The notes under the pieces: generated by a model | What the model was told of the DNA's origin: nothing | Database searches by the model: none | Seen by the model: only the letters and a program-made list of their open reading frames with translations | Part shown: positions 23,871 through 36,234 of the stretch, piece after piece | How the letters are laid out: each line of letters starts with the position of its first letter | Position numbering within the stretch: position 1 is the first letter of the stretch | Program-made: the position numbers and the translations under genes | Origin: Paramacrobiotus metropolitanus | Lineage: Eukaryota; Tardigrada; Eutardigrada; Parachela; Macrobiotidae | NCBI RefSeq assembly: GCF_019649055.1 | Contig: NW_026570372.1 | Location: 186,001 to 250,000, forward strand | Length of the DNA stretch: 64,000 nt | Direction: 5' to 3'

Positions 23871-26323
23871 GACCTCGGCGAGTATCCTGTCCCTGTGAAG
23901 GCAATTATGGATAGGACGGAATGAAAAGTAATACCGCTCCGATCGAAAATATGGCAATGAAAAGAAGCCGGTTATTTTTGTAAAACAGCACCTGCTGGAT
24001 GTCGGCAACACGACCCTTTGAGTCAATCGCACGAAATTGATAAATCGATATTCAATGCTTGTTCTTCGACAATGAACACATACTACCGGCAATGCTTGTA
24101 CCTTTTGTAGCAAAATCAAGGACTGCAAAGCAGCATGTTAGTTTGTGTTGTTGCACTGCTTGACTTCGTCAACGTTTACAAAGCATTAATTATAAAGTAC
24201 AGATATGAGCGCTCAGAAAGTACACTCGCATTACGATGAAACTGACACGCGACTTCATCAAAAACGTGCTGTACTACGGGTAGTTAAAAAACGAACAGGA
24301 ACGGATTGGTGAGATAGTCCTATTAAAAATTTTTAAAAATCCCAATAGATCCAACAGCGGTAACAACAGATACTTGGTTTTGCAATTCAAGCAGTGACAC
24401 CGGAAAAATAACTTTTGCACCTTATAAATGAAATTTGAATCTGTCTCCAAGAATCGGCCAATCGATTTCCGGGCATTTTTAAGAGGCTTGCAGAATGTTC
24501 AACGCACTCGAAAAGGTAACAGATATCACCGTACATTCGGAGCATAACGCTTGGATAACCTAAAGGACCTGTTGCATAATCGTTATCCAAAAAGTACTTG
24601 GTCATGAAAGGTGTCAACACAGACAGTTACAGAATTATTAGCGGAATTTCGACGGCCTTTTCTGTGGTGTTAAATATAGTGCAGTTGGTTGAAAATCATC
24701 TCTCGATGCTAGGAAATTCTGTAAGGAAAAATAACTGGATCTTTTGCTTAATCAATACTTGTCTCGCGGTATTATTAGCAATATAATTAACTGATTTGTC
24801 GTACCGGATGTACGTAATAACAGTGCCGCATGTACGTAATAACAGTGTTCAGTCCGTATTATAATCTATTGCCAAGATTTGATGCTGATGTTTTCATGCG
24901 TGTTTGATGCTGATTTGGTGCTGATGTTGTTTTTTATTTTGACCTTCTCCCGAATCAGGAAGAATGAATGCCTCAGTACCCTTCTCGGCTTCTCCCAGTC
25001 CGGATCTTGACGAATCGTTGGACTTCAGGTAATAATAGAAGCGAGCGATAGAATAGTAGAAATGTCCTAATCACACTGCAGCGTACAAAAGGGCAACGCA
25101 AGCAAGTTACTTTTTCCACTATTTCCACTATTTCCATGATCGAAGGTCAGCTGTTTTCGGTCTGGACAGTTTTCCGATTTGCAAACGTTGGGCACTGACG
25201 GTAAGGTTCCGAAACCGGTAAGATCAAACGAGTAGATAATGGAAACCCGACATGAAAATCTACTGTACATTGCTAGTTTTAAGCGGTCGGTCCGAGAGCG
25301 ACACACTGCGCATAATGGCCCAGGCCCTTTGGTATGTAATCACAATTTACACGTTTTGCAGTCTCTCGTAATAATTCGGTTGCTTTCGGCTTTTTACATT
25401 GCTAGTGTGACTGCTTTATCTAGCAGTAATTAATCCAAAACGTCGATATAGGTAAGGATGTAAACCTAAACATGATTTATACTGCTTCTCGTTATGCTGT
25501 GTTTATTGCATGCTCAACGGAGGACAGGTATACATAAGTACTTTTAGTTCAATGTGGTTTTTATTAATACCGACAACTGGAATGGGTGAATGTCCCCGCC
25601 AACCAACAGGTTGCACTAGGATAGCTACTAACTACACCTCCCGACTTCCGTAGCAAAATGACAGACTTTTACGTAATTACGGAAGCACGAAAAAGTTAGT
25701 TCCTTTCTGGGTTATATAGATATATCGAGAATGTATCTAAGTTTCCAACCTCTGCAATATTTATACGAGTAATTTGCAAATGTGCTTTCATCGTAGACAG
25801 CCATAGGACGAGACATGAGTCTTATAGGTGCAAGGTGCACTAACGTCATGGGAAAAAATTCTGTTCCAATCTAGCAATATGAACATCATAGTAATGCAAG
25901 CGAAAACATTTCGAATTGCCAATACGGAAACCAAGTTTTTTCTTTTTCGCAAAGAAAAAGAACTGAGAGTTTACCCATTCTTAAAAGGTACACTGTGGAA
26001 AAGGAAAATATGATTTTGGAAATTCGGGCAAGCTTAGATGAACAACTTTGGAACTTTGTCCTTATAAATCTTTATAAATCTGGCCTCTGTCACAAGTTAC
26101 AGACTGTTACCATTACCTGTTTACATATCTAGCTGCTGCGTTACAAGCAGCACAACCGCAACAGCAAAAGCAAGTAGCACTGAACTACTGAGCAAGTTAT
26201 GGTTTTTGACAACATAATAACAATTACAGCATCGTGGAGCACAAAAACTGCTATGAAAAGTAATAAGATACTAGTAAGTCATAAATTCAATCTCGCACCG
26301 TCACACGTAAGCGCGTAGGCCGA
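23871..26323. other. Intergenic, no gene recognised
   Basis: Upstream region of the guanylyl cyclase and downstream region of the stomatin gene, both on the minus strand. Frames at 24387-24620 (-), 24598-24786 (+) and 25067-25433 show no domain or consistent splice signals. The 24-nt direct repeat CATGTACGTAATAACAGTG-like at about 24806-24847 is minor. Confidence 0.4.
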
Positions 26324-29300
26324 CTATCGGTGCAGAAACTGCGTAATGAGATCCATAGGAATGGGGAAGATAATGGTGGAGTTCTTCTCGGCGGAGATGG
26401 TGTTCAGGGTCTGCAGATAGCGCAGTTGAAGTGCACCCGGTGACTCGGCAATGATGTCAGCGGCTTCCTTCAGAGCACGTGCTGCTTTCTGCTCGCCCTC
26501 AGCGGCGATGACCTTAAAGAGATCAAGGTGTTTTCGAGTTACGGTAGCCAAGCGCATGTACGTCACAGATACACATGACTGGGAAGTTTGTATTTTACCT
26601 TGGCTCGGGCTTCGCGAGCGGCTTCCGCCTCGGCAGCCATAGCGCGCTGAAGCTGGACCGGAAGTCGGACATCCTTTCTGCAACATAAACAAAAGATCAG
26701 CAATCACATCTTGGATGTGCTGCTTATTAAACTTCTAAAATTAGTATCGGTTTTCAACGCTGGCAACACTGCCGCTGACAAAATGAATTGTACGAGTGCA
26801 GTTTCACGATTCATTTTATATACTTACACGTTACAGCAGTTTCATTTTAACTCATGTGGGATACACTTACACTTCAACTCGTTCCACTTTGATCCCCCAG
26901 GCTTCAGTAGACTCATCTAAACTGACCTGAACAGTGTTGCTGATAATTTCACTGGAATAAAAAGCAAGGTGCTATGTACATGCGATTGCCTCAAATCGCA
27001 GCGTTACATAACAATGCCGAAATTACGGATCACAGCAAGTTCACATTTGTAGCGTCCATTCAAATGTCAACAATCAGCGATATTTTACCGGTCTCCCAAT
27101 AAATCATGCAGTGCTTTTGTTCCCAGGACGTTTCGCAGTGTTGTCTAAAATTTCGATCAAATTTGAGCCGCGGATTTTAATACTGTAATTACGTCAGTTC
27201 GATCTTTTCTCCAACCTGAGCCAATAAGCGCGTGGAATGATGGACGTTTTCCACATTGGCAACCTAAAGTTCAGTTCGTATGTTTACGAGTTATATGCTG
27301 GCAGAAATTTAGTGGCACGAGATCGCATTATGCAGCAGTTTAATCAAGTCATGAAATGCTTACCGACAAATTAGCATTGAAGATGCGATAGTATACAACT
27401 GCAATGCAATAATTATTATTACGTTGGTCGTAATGCACTGTGAGTTTATTGTAATTGTCACTAAGGTCATTTCCCTTTATAAGGCACGGTACTCGTACTA
27501 ACTGCAACATGTTTTGCCGAGTGCGACTAAAATGACAATTAAATTCGTAAGACTTCACTTGCCTGCATCGACAGACACGGTCACCTGCAACCACACAAGC
27601 CTTTCGTCAGATCAAAGCCTTATTTGTGTGCCCTTTGAGCTCCATGACACTTTTTGTCAACAGCAAGTTTGATACGCAAACGATTTCAAACACGCCTGCT
27701 ACTGGCTGTAGCAATAACTATTTAGCCAATATGTTTTGCATTCAGTAAACTCTGACCTTGCGCTCAATCAACTGGACACATAACTCATACATCACAATTA
27801 TTTACAAACCATATGCTCTGTATGTGGTTATTTTGCTGATGCATGAGTACAGACACCTTACCGAGTCCTTCGTCAAAATTTCCTGCAAAGAGTCGGATAT
27901 TAGATGTCATAAAATTAATCCAAACAAAATGCAAATGCGGATGACAGTTTTTAATGGCTGGTATGTACCTGTGGGGGAATATCAAATAAGGTGCTCCTGC
28001 AAAATAACTTCCATTAATGTCGAGATACATCATACTTCGAGCTAGAAGAGGATGCAAATTAGTGCTCTCATTTGTTAGAACACCAATGGGGATAACTGCA
28101 TTTCCGTTGACTTCGCTGCTATGTTAATGTGATCATTTAACCCATCTCGAAGTAACACTTTTACAGTATGGTATCGCTTAAAAGTTAAAAGCAAACCCGC
28201 CGCTTGATTATAACATTTTACCTCATATCCACTTTGGTATAATTCTCTGAAAATTTACAACAACTGTCAGAAAGCAAATCACGTAAATGCTTCTTCTACC
28301 AGCTGCCAAGTACAAATAGAGTATGTAGGCCCAAGCTGAAGTGTACAAATAACGACTCACCTATACATGGTAAAACGAAGAAAATTCCTGGGCCTATATA
28401 AAAACGACTTGTTACAGGCGGAAAATAAGAATCGCGATCTACCGGGTGGCTGAACAAAATGGCCGTCTGTTTTATCATGGTGCGCTGGATCCGTCCAACA
28501 CTTAATTGACGTTATCTGATTTTCATTCGATAGAGCATTGCTTTTAACATAAAAAAGTTAAGTGAAGTCAAACTTACCATAAGGCCGAAATTTTTTATAA
28601 ATTGTTTTGTAGAACTGGCTGGGTTTGGACGATGTCCTGGAAGCGAAAATCTAAAATTATCCGTTTCTAAATTAAAAATTCTTGCTCTCCAACTAATGGC
28701 ATTAATGCAGCTTATTTTACTGTTTTTGGTAGAGGGGTTGTTTCTCGTTTTTTTTTATTGTAAGGAACTGCAGTATTCTAGCAACCGTGCTTGGCCAGTG
28801 CGCTGAATAGCAAAGACGTTGCACGAGTAATTCTCGTGAAACCGGCAAACCAAGTTTTTGAAAGCAAATTTCTAACCAGCGCTCTTAAAGCTTAAATGGT
28901 TTAATATTTTTTCTGAAAGGCAATGTGTTAGCTACATTCTGAATTTAAACCTGCATTTTTTGGTGCAACCTGTCATGCAGCCAAAAATTTTAACCGAAAT
29001 TACTCGAAAATACCAAATAAAAAATCGACATTTTTTGGAAAAGTCACAATGTGTCATGAGTGCATAACTCGTTCAGCGTTTGCAGCATGTCCGCAACTTT
29101 TTTCGCTGTTGAAAGAAAACTTGTTTTGCTAAAGGAAACAGTTAAAAATGTTTAAAAAGTCCGTAACGGGAAGAAATGGCACAAGATTTTATGTTTGGTG
29201 AGCTGGGACACGAAAAATTTCAGACGGTTTCATTTGGCACCATTGCAAAAGAAGACGGCTTAATTTTTTCGAAAACTTTTTTTCAAGTTTTGTAGCTAAT

Positions 29301-31584
29301 AAAATTCTCTATCGAACAAGCTTAAACAGTTTATGGTGCGACAAACGGTCTGCGAGATACAAACGAAAGCAGGAGACTGCCATTTTGTTCAGCCACCCGG
29401 TAGTTACTTTTGGTTAGTGCAGCACTGAACTGCATTACCAACAATATTCATCGGTTAATGATTCGGACTTTGTGGTACATTCCGTTACCTTTTGAGCCGG
29501 GATCCAAACGACCCAAACGGAAAATGACGGCTCTCTCGTATTCCTGGACCACCTGTACACAGCGGTCAAACGGTAAAATGAGTATATGTGTCAGTGGTGG
29601 ATTAAGGGATAATCATGGTTTGTTGAAATATTTGCACTGCCGTAGTGGAAGCTTGCAAAAAGCGTTTACCTTAAAACAAATGCAAAGGGAGAACGGCAGT
29701 GTGGCTAGCACTAACACCCATGAAAGCAGCCACAGGACGATGGCACAGAATCCCGGTCCGGAGTTAGTGCTCTCACCTAAGAAGTACAACCGTTTCCAGT
29801 TACGTTGGGTGGCGATATTCCCATTTCTCCCTGAACTATACAATTAGGATCTGTTAGCCGTGCGTAAGTTGATTTCACTAGAAAACCATCTAGCACGATA
29901 TTGCGCGCTAGTTGGGTTAATTTCAGCAATGCAACATCTTCATTTCTACAGGACGGGTTTCTTACAGACTAAGATTAATTTCCAGCAATTGCGAACAATC
30001 TTCCTGCATTAGTAGTCATCACACGTCAACTTAAATCAACAAGATTATCACCACAACGGTTCACATGCAACAGGGAACAAAGCAGCTATTTGCGTATGCC
30101 TGGTTTTGGGTTTAAATCTGCTCACTGACCGCCAATGGCAAAGCAATGCATATTAAGTGCCAAGCAGAAAAAAAACGGTTTTAATGCACTGTGAAGTAAC
30201 TAACACCTAGCTGGTTAGTAATTGATCAGTGTACTAATCGATAAATCCTCTCAGCTTTCGACGGACAAATCTCTGTTTACTACTGTGTATACAGTATACA
30301 CTTCGGGAAGAATAGCGGAAACCGGAAACCGACCACCTGCTCAAACAATATTATGAGATACAGTACATAGTACATACATATCTGCTAAGCGTAGTAATTA
30401 CTGAATTTTCTTCCGCTCTTTAGCATTTTTTTCTTTTGTGAATTAATCGCTACCGAATTTTCGATCAAAATTTTCACATAATCTGACACAATTTGACTTA
30501 AATTTTCAAACGAAACCAATTCCATAGAAACTGTCATTAAGTGATACTTTCTTCGCCGTTGTCCTGTACATGCACGTACGTTTTTATACCGTTCAACTGG
30601 AAATTATTGCAACAAAAAAAATCATGTTAAGCCGAGCGTTATGCTATCTGCACTAGCGTGTATAAGAATTATCGTACTACAAAGTGTATTTAATTTTAAA
30701 AGAGTGTTCTTAATTTTAACTACGAGTATCTTTGCTGTACCTAGACACAATGCAAAACCGAAATATTCTCACAATAACATAAGGCGCTTAACATTAGCCT
30801 AATAAACGAAATCAGCGGAAATTGTGTTAACGTGACTGCATAATGATGCTGCACAGTTAGGCGTGCCATGCAGAAAATAAATTTCTCAGCTTGATCACGA
30901 AGACGATTTTCTGGTCAATCACGGGTGCAATAAATATTTTCCAGCCCGTCACACCGAATCACAATCTACCCATTTCCGGCCACGTAACTTACTCTGTCTT
31001 TGTCCATTGTAGTCGTTGTTGTAAACGCCCGGCGTCCCGGCAGCCCGATACGGCGGATGTAGCTCCATGCGTTCCTCTCGTCCTTCCCGCATGTGCACTT
31101 CCTGCATACTGCGCCCGAAACTCAACTGATTCTCTTGGTTGACGATATCCTCGCTATCGTACTGCACCTGCACCGGACTGGGACGGTGATGATGATGATG
31201 ATGATTAAAACTACGCGGTGAACTGGCACCCGGTCGGGAAGAAGCGGCCGTGGCGCGCTGTTGCAACAAATGCTGTTGATGGCGCAGATGCTCGGTTATA
31301 TAAGCTGGTTCGGGATACTGCGCATGCCGCAGTTCATGCTCACTCGCCGAGGCAGCAGCTGCTGATGTTGTGCCCTGGCGCGGATTTTGCGCTGACTGGA
31401 TATCGTAAGATGAGGAGGCCGTTGCACTTCCGCTGGCATAGTCAACAGCAGTGCCTGCGGCCGGATTGTGCGGTGTTGTTGATATGTGGCTGTGTTGTGG
31501 TATATGCGTGGTATACGACGGTGGATATGCGGGAGAATGGGCTCGATTGGAGCCAGTGCCGTGGATTTCCTTTCGGCTCATCAT
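26324..31584 (-). CDS. Stomatin / MEC-2-like membrane protein
   Basis: Fourteen exons join in phase to 1380 nt (459 aa). They are 31584-30993, 29776-29670, 29552-29489, 28393-28361, 28246-28222, 27996-27969, 27882-27862, 27584-27563, 27398-27364, 27263-27216, 27144-27089, 26951-26871, 26677-26599 and 26512-26324. Stomatins are inner-leaflet scaffold proteins that oligomerise and tune ion channels; MEC-2 does so in touch neurons. Residues 1-197 are a long, low-complexity cytosolic head rich in Ser, Ala and His (His-6 run). The hairpin that inserts in the membrane is [35 protein letters not shown] opens the SPFH domain, which continues through [40 protein letters not shown] and [11 protein letters not shown] to [10 protein letters not shown] and a short tail. 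The start used is MMSRKE at 31584; an in-frame Met at 31674 would add a hydrophobic stretch. One intron uses a GC donor. Identity is very secure. Confidence 0.93.
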
Positions 31585-33408
31585 ATGCCGCAACACACAG
31601 AGATACACACACACAGTGAACAGATGCGATGCGCATACACAGAAGATCCAGTGAAAGCCTAAAACAACGTACACACTGTTGTGTACGAGGATGGCACTGT
31701 TTACTCTATCGAGAAAATTGAATGCGGCCGCCGTTCCCCAGTCAAAGTGAACTCATAGAAATGGAAACTGTTATCCAGGTCAATTTTTTCCACTGAGAAA
31801 TCGATCGTCTGTAAACGGCTTTCGGGGAGTCTGATAAGGGCTACGTGCCACGATTACTCTGCCAGCAAGAATAATGTCTTGTGAACAATTATGGCTGATG
31901 TGCGTAGGAGGAAAAAAAGATCCCACATGTACAAACGCACGCGCATAAAACACTGGATCGATACCGGCGCAAGTGAGTACGCAGCGAGCGTTTAACATAA
32001 AACTATCTCACTGGCACGGGCCAGCAGCATCGCGCGGATGCATTTATAAAACCTCGTCGTAAAGCAGCAAAATCCTATATGCTGAACGCTGCAGCGGATG
32101 CAATCCTTTGGAAGCACTTTGTGCGGTGGATGCTTGCAATTACACACCATCGATATGTACCGGCAACCAGGGCTCACGCTCATTTCCCTCCTTATCCGCA
32201 GCTATTTTTGGGTCTGGAATGTGTGTGCAGTGATCTCCGTTCTCTTCCGGCAGCAGTTGAGCAGTCGCTGCACTGATGAATTGCACAATTCTGGTCACGG
32301 TGCATGATGAATGTTATAATAACCACGGTACATATCCGAATACAACGGCCAGAGTGCCATTGGGAATGTTTACAATGGCCCACGCCGTACCCGAAACCGT
32401 GTTATTCTTGTGGTGATGACATATGGTGTAATTTGTACAATGTCAGTGTGGAAAAAAGCGTTTTCCATGTCTTATACCCGTACGTACAGTCCGACGTGTC
32501 TTTTGTGGAGGATGAATGGGTGTCGGATAGCATGCCGGCATGTATACCGCATCGCATATCCAGATTGGTTGTGGACTGAGGCAGACAAGTGTCAAACGTC
32601 TTTACTCCAGGCATCCAACCATCTAAAGCAGAAGTCTGGCTTTTTGTGTTATAGTGTTGATTTGGTCTCATCGGACAAAGTTCTGACGAGTGAAGACTCG
32701 AGTCCACTTTGCGAATCAAAAAAACTGTATTTTTTTTACCTTAAGTTTGTATCACTCGGGTTTTTATGCGTTAATTGCAAAGGTCGTACAAGGATCCAAC
32801 GGTTCTTATTGTATGCGGCTAAAACATATGATGCATTCCTATTACGTAGCATGCAAGTTTTTTGCTTGATTAGGGCGGATCCCCCGAGTTCGGGGATGCC
32901 TGTGCAAAGGATTCATCCGTGATCAGGTGGAAAACCTGATTACTCCTAGCGAAGAGGCATGGTGGTGATTACGAGGCACCGTCATGAGCAGTTTTTTTTA
33001 AAATCATACACATCCGATAATTGGCATGCAATGTCACTATCAATCATCACGCTAGTGCCACTCTTCATATCTCAGGGAAAAAAGCCAAATATGACCTTAA
33101 AATGACGGAACTAACAGAAAAATAAACTTTCAAACGTGGCGTCCGTGAACGGTCGGCGAGATTTAAACCGGCAACAGAATGTGATATGACTAACAGTTAT
33201 ACAACAAACTACGAGTAAATACCATCAGATAGGTTAATAACTAATCATAACGGCAATAAAAGTAATCCAAAGGTACTTTCACCATTAGAACTAAAACACC
33301 CGGACTAACAAACTCTTGCTCACATCAATTTCTATTTGATTAGCACTGCTCGAACCCTTAGATGGAAGCATGAACACAAGGAACAAACGAGACACTTACA
33401 AGTACAAG
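31585..33408. other. Intergenic, nothing firmly supported
   Basis: Upstream of the stomatin start and downstream of the first SET/MYND gene. Frames at 32410-32922 (+) and 32402-32719 (-) overlap and show no domain. A cluster of small hairpins at 32876-32943 is listed separately. Confidence 0.4.
32876..32943 (+). other. Cluster of short perfect hairpins
   Basis: Three nested or adjacent stems in 68 nt: CGGAT (32876-32880) with ATCCG (32915-32919); CCCCG-AGTT-CGGGG (32882-32895); and GTGATCAGGT (32919-32928) with ACCTGATTAC (32934-32943), loop GGAAA, one G-T pair. It may be a structured RNA element or chance; I do not recognise a known RNA family. Confidence 0.35.
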
Positions 33409-35625
33409 CTATTCAGGGATTAATCCTCCGCACTCACACTTCCTGATGTTGTCTAACTTGTCTTTAATTATACCTTTTTGACCCACCGCCATTCTGGTCA
33501 ACAACGCATCCTCTCCGCACAGTTTCCCATAAATGTCCACCGCTTCCTCGGACCAACTGTACGCGTCCAGTATCAACGGCAATATCGCTGAGCGGAGACC
33601 GACGTTCACGCGAAAAATCGCATGCAGACCGTTTGCGGAGTACACTGCTGCGTTTGTCAAGCAGTGCGCCCGCCAAATGTGATATCGCGGAAATATGGCA
33701 CTGAAACGCAGCACCACATTAAAACAAAGAACACCGGATATGTAACATATATTTTTGTGTGAATACAGTCAACACAATTTCATATCATTGACTTCCTACC
33801 GAACACATGGAACCAGATCATGAACAAATTTCCAGTCTTTCTCGGCTTGTCCGTTCTTTACAACTTGCTGAAATCCGCATACAAAGAGCATATGAGCATC
33901 ACCGTGCAGAATTCCGGCGGTGTCGATTGTCCGTAGCAGTTGAAATTTGGCAGCGTCAGCATCGTTCCCATCGGGAGCGTTTTTCCATATAAGGTCATAT
34001 TTGTGCATAAAGTCGCAAAACTTGCTCAAGTGCTCGGAATTAATAACCCCGCAGTGTGCACACGGCTTAAGAGCCCGGCTATCAGCAGGAATCCGCCCAG
34101 AACATCCGACTGTGATACATTTTAACGGATTTATATCCGCCTCCTAAAAAGAGTAGATCAAGCCATCCACGCTTAACTAAAGCACTCCAGCACCGTATAA
34201 GATCGTATGTACTGAAAAGATCACACATTATTATATGGGCCAGTGGTGTAAAAAGTTTTGGTTTTAATAGCAATCTGCGAACGTTCAAAAAATGAAGCTC
34301 AGTACTTAAACGATATATACGTCGCACATCCATTCTGTGCACTTACAAATGTTGCTGTGCATTTACCGCAGTTACAAGTACGATTTCCGTTGGTTCGTGC
34401 AAAAACTTCCCGGCGCTGCGCTGCTGTATATTGGAAATAACGAATCATCTGGTCCGTGTATGTTAGCTACAATAAAGGCAAAGCAAATTAATCATAGCCT
34501 TGCCAACCATTATGCTTTCAAATGGATTTGCTGTACATCTTGAAGTCCGGTATAGTCAGGAAGGTCAGCAGTTGCCCAGAGGTACAGTCGTCTGCCTCGA
34601 AAGTACGGGATCACGTTGCTATTCCAGCATACCGCTTTCATGTTTTGTAGAGGAACGTGCGGAAATAGTGCATTGCCGAATAAGAATTCTCTTGGACCCT
34701 GACCATGGATATGAAAGTTGTTGTTGTGCAGCATGCCCAGACACTCATACACGTTGGGAAATAACGGCGGAACGAACTGCGCTACCAACTGTATAAACGC
34801 CGGACACATCTCGCGAAATCTAAATAGAGCTACGTAATGCATACGAGTTGTGTTCATTTCACGTATTACAAGAGTTGTATTCATTTCAAATTGCAAATCA
34901 TGCGAAAATTGCGAATCCACAACATCAATACACGCTAACCATATAGATATAGCGTACGTTGTACTACGTACACGTCACTCAGCACAGCAAGTTTGGGGTG
35001 CTTCGGGAACGATTCGAATATCTCCAGTGGGGACTTGCCTTCCAGTCCAGGAAGCTCATCCACCCCGTTTAACTGTAACAAATGCCCGTTTGCGAAAGAT
35101 TCTGCTGTGGCGAAAGAGACAAGTTTGCATCTACCTTGACCTTTGTCATAATCTTGGCCATCAGGATGGCACTCGCGCTGCCAGATATCAGCGGACCATC
35201 GGTAAGGATTAGTTTGTGACACGAGTCGCACGTATGTGATCGCAGCACCTCTCTGATTTGATGGGCTACCACTTTGAGAGCACAGCACTCTCGTTTGTGC
35301 TCTGTTTTCCAGTCGGCAACCTGCGGAACAAAGCTTGGAGGTTGCCCAAAACAGCAGTTGTCTGCTATGTTAATATATTTTTTGCGACACGTACCTGGCA
35401 CTTTTCTCCGCAGTAACGATGCAGTTTACATCCTGCACACTTGAACAGTTTCTGCGGTTCACTGCCGCAGTACGCACAGGTCGTGTCGTAGCGCTCCCAC
35501 TGCAAACACCACACCCAGGGATCACATGCCAGGATCAGGTCGCCGGTTTTAATCAAGGAGCGCGTGGCTGGCAGTGCCACGACTGGCTCCGACTGGACTG
35601 ACTCTGCTGCCGTTCCAGAAGCCAT
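33409..35625 (-). CDS. SET/MYND (SMYD-like) protein, copy A
   Basis: Seven exons (35625-35395, 35320-35135, 35072-34972, 34819-34537, 34466-34347, 34143-33800, 33700-33409) join to 1557 nt, 518 aa. The order is split SET-N, MYND zinc finger, SET core, post-SET cysteines and helical C-terminus, as in SMYD lysine methyltransferases. SET-N is SLIKTGDLILACDPWVWCLQ. The MYND cysteines are CAYC, CAGC, YCGEKC and H..EC. In the SET core the segment GNALFPHVPLQNMKAVCWNS stands where SMYD enzymes have a NHSCxPN cofactor and lysine-channel motif; only C, N and an F/G environment remain. Post-SET is CNCGKC. Activity is therefore doubtful and a binding role is possible. The start was chosen by alignment with copy B (MASGT versus MPSGT). 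It shares 609 bp of upstream DNA with the divergent BTB-Kelch gene. Confidence 0.85.
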
Positions 35626-36234
35626 TTCGTTGCTTGCTACGGGTAACGGGTGTTGCTGAACGGTGAGATGCTCAATCAGCATTCATCGCCAATTTCCCTC
35701 GCAATTACAGGCAAGCTGTCAGATTTTCGAAAACTAAAGTACCCGGTAGACTGCACAGACTGCATTCGTTACTTACAATTTTCTCCGAACATTCGAAACG
35801 GCAGCACCGTGAGTCCGTGACTCCGTGAGGCGTGAGCAGACGGCTGTATTTGAGAAACTGCCATACGAGGGAGGTTGAGTTTGGAGCCGCGTAAACACCA
35901 CTGGCCGAAAAAGAAAGCCGAAGTTGCAAAGTTGAGCAAACTGCATTTTCTGCAAAGCAGTCAAACATCAAACAAACCTGCAGCGAATTCATTCGAGCGC
36001 GAGCAGGTTTTAGGAGCACTAGCTAGGCTAATTTTTTAGCTGTTTCTTTCTATTTTGTTACCTTTATTATTTCGGTCGCAGGAGCTGCACATTGCGCTCT
36101 TCCCTTGGCCATTAATAACTATAACTATTTATTACTGAGAACCGTTTATTGCCTGTCGTTTCACGGTTCCAGTGTTTGGTCGTTAGAATTGATTGGCATT
36201 TCACTGCATTTGTGACTGACGTTGTCGTTTGAGG
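35626..36234. promoter_or_regulatory. Shared upstream region of divergent genes
   Basis: 609 bp between the start codons of SET/MYND copy A (-) and the BTB-Kelch gene (+), so it should carry both promoters and 5' UTRs. No clear TATA box was seen. The frames inside (35705-36019) are unsupported. Confidence 0.5.

Noticed and set aside
32410-32922. 170-aa plus-strand ORF
   Set aside because: No recognisable motif or splice context; the opposite strand is also open. Left as unsupported.
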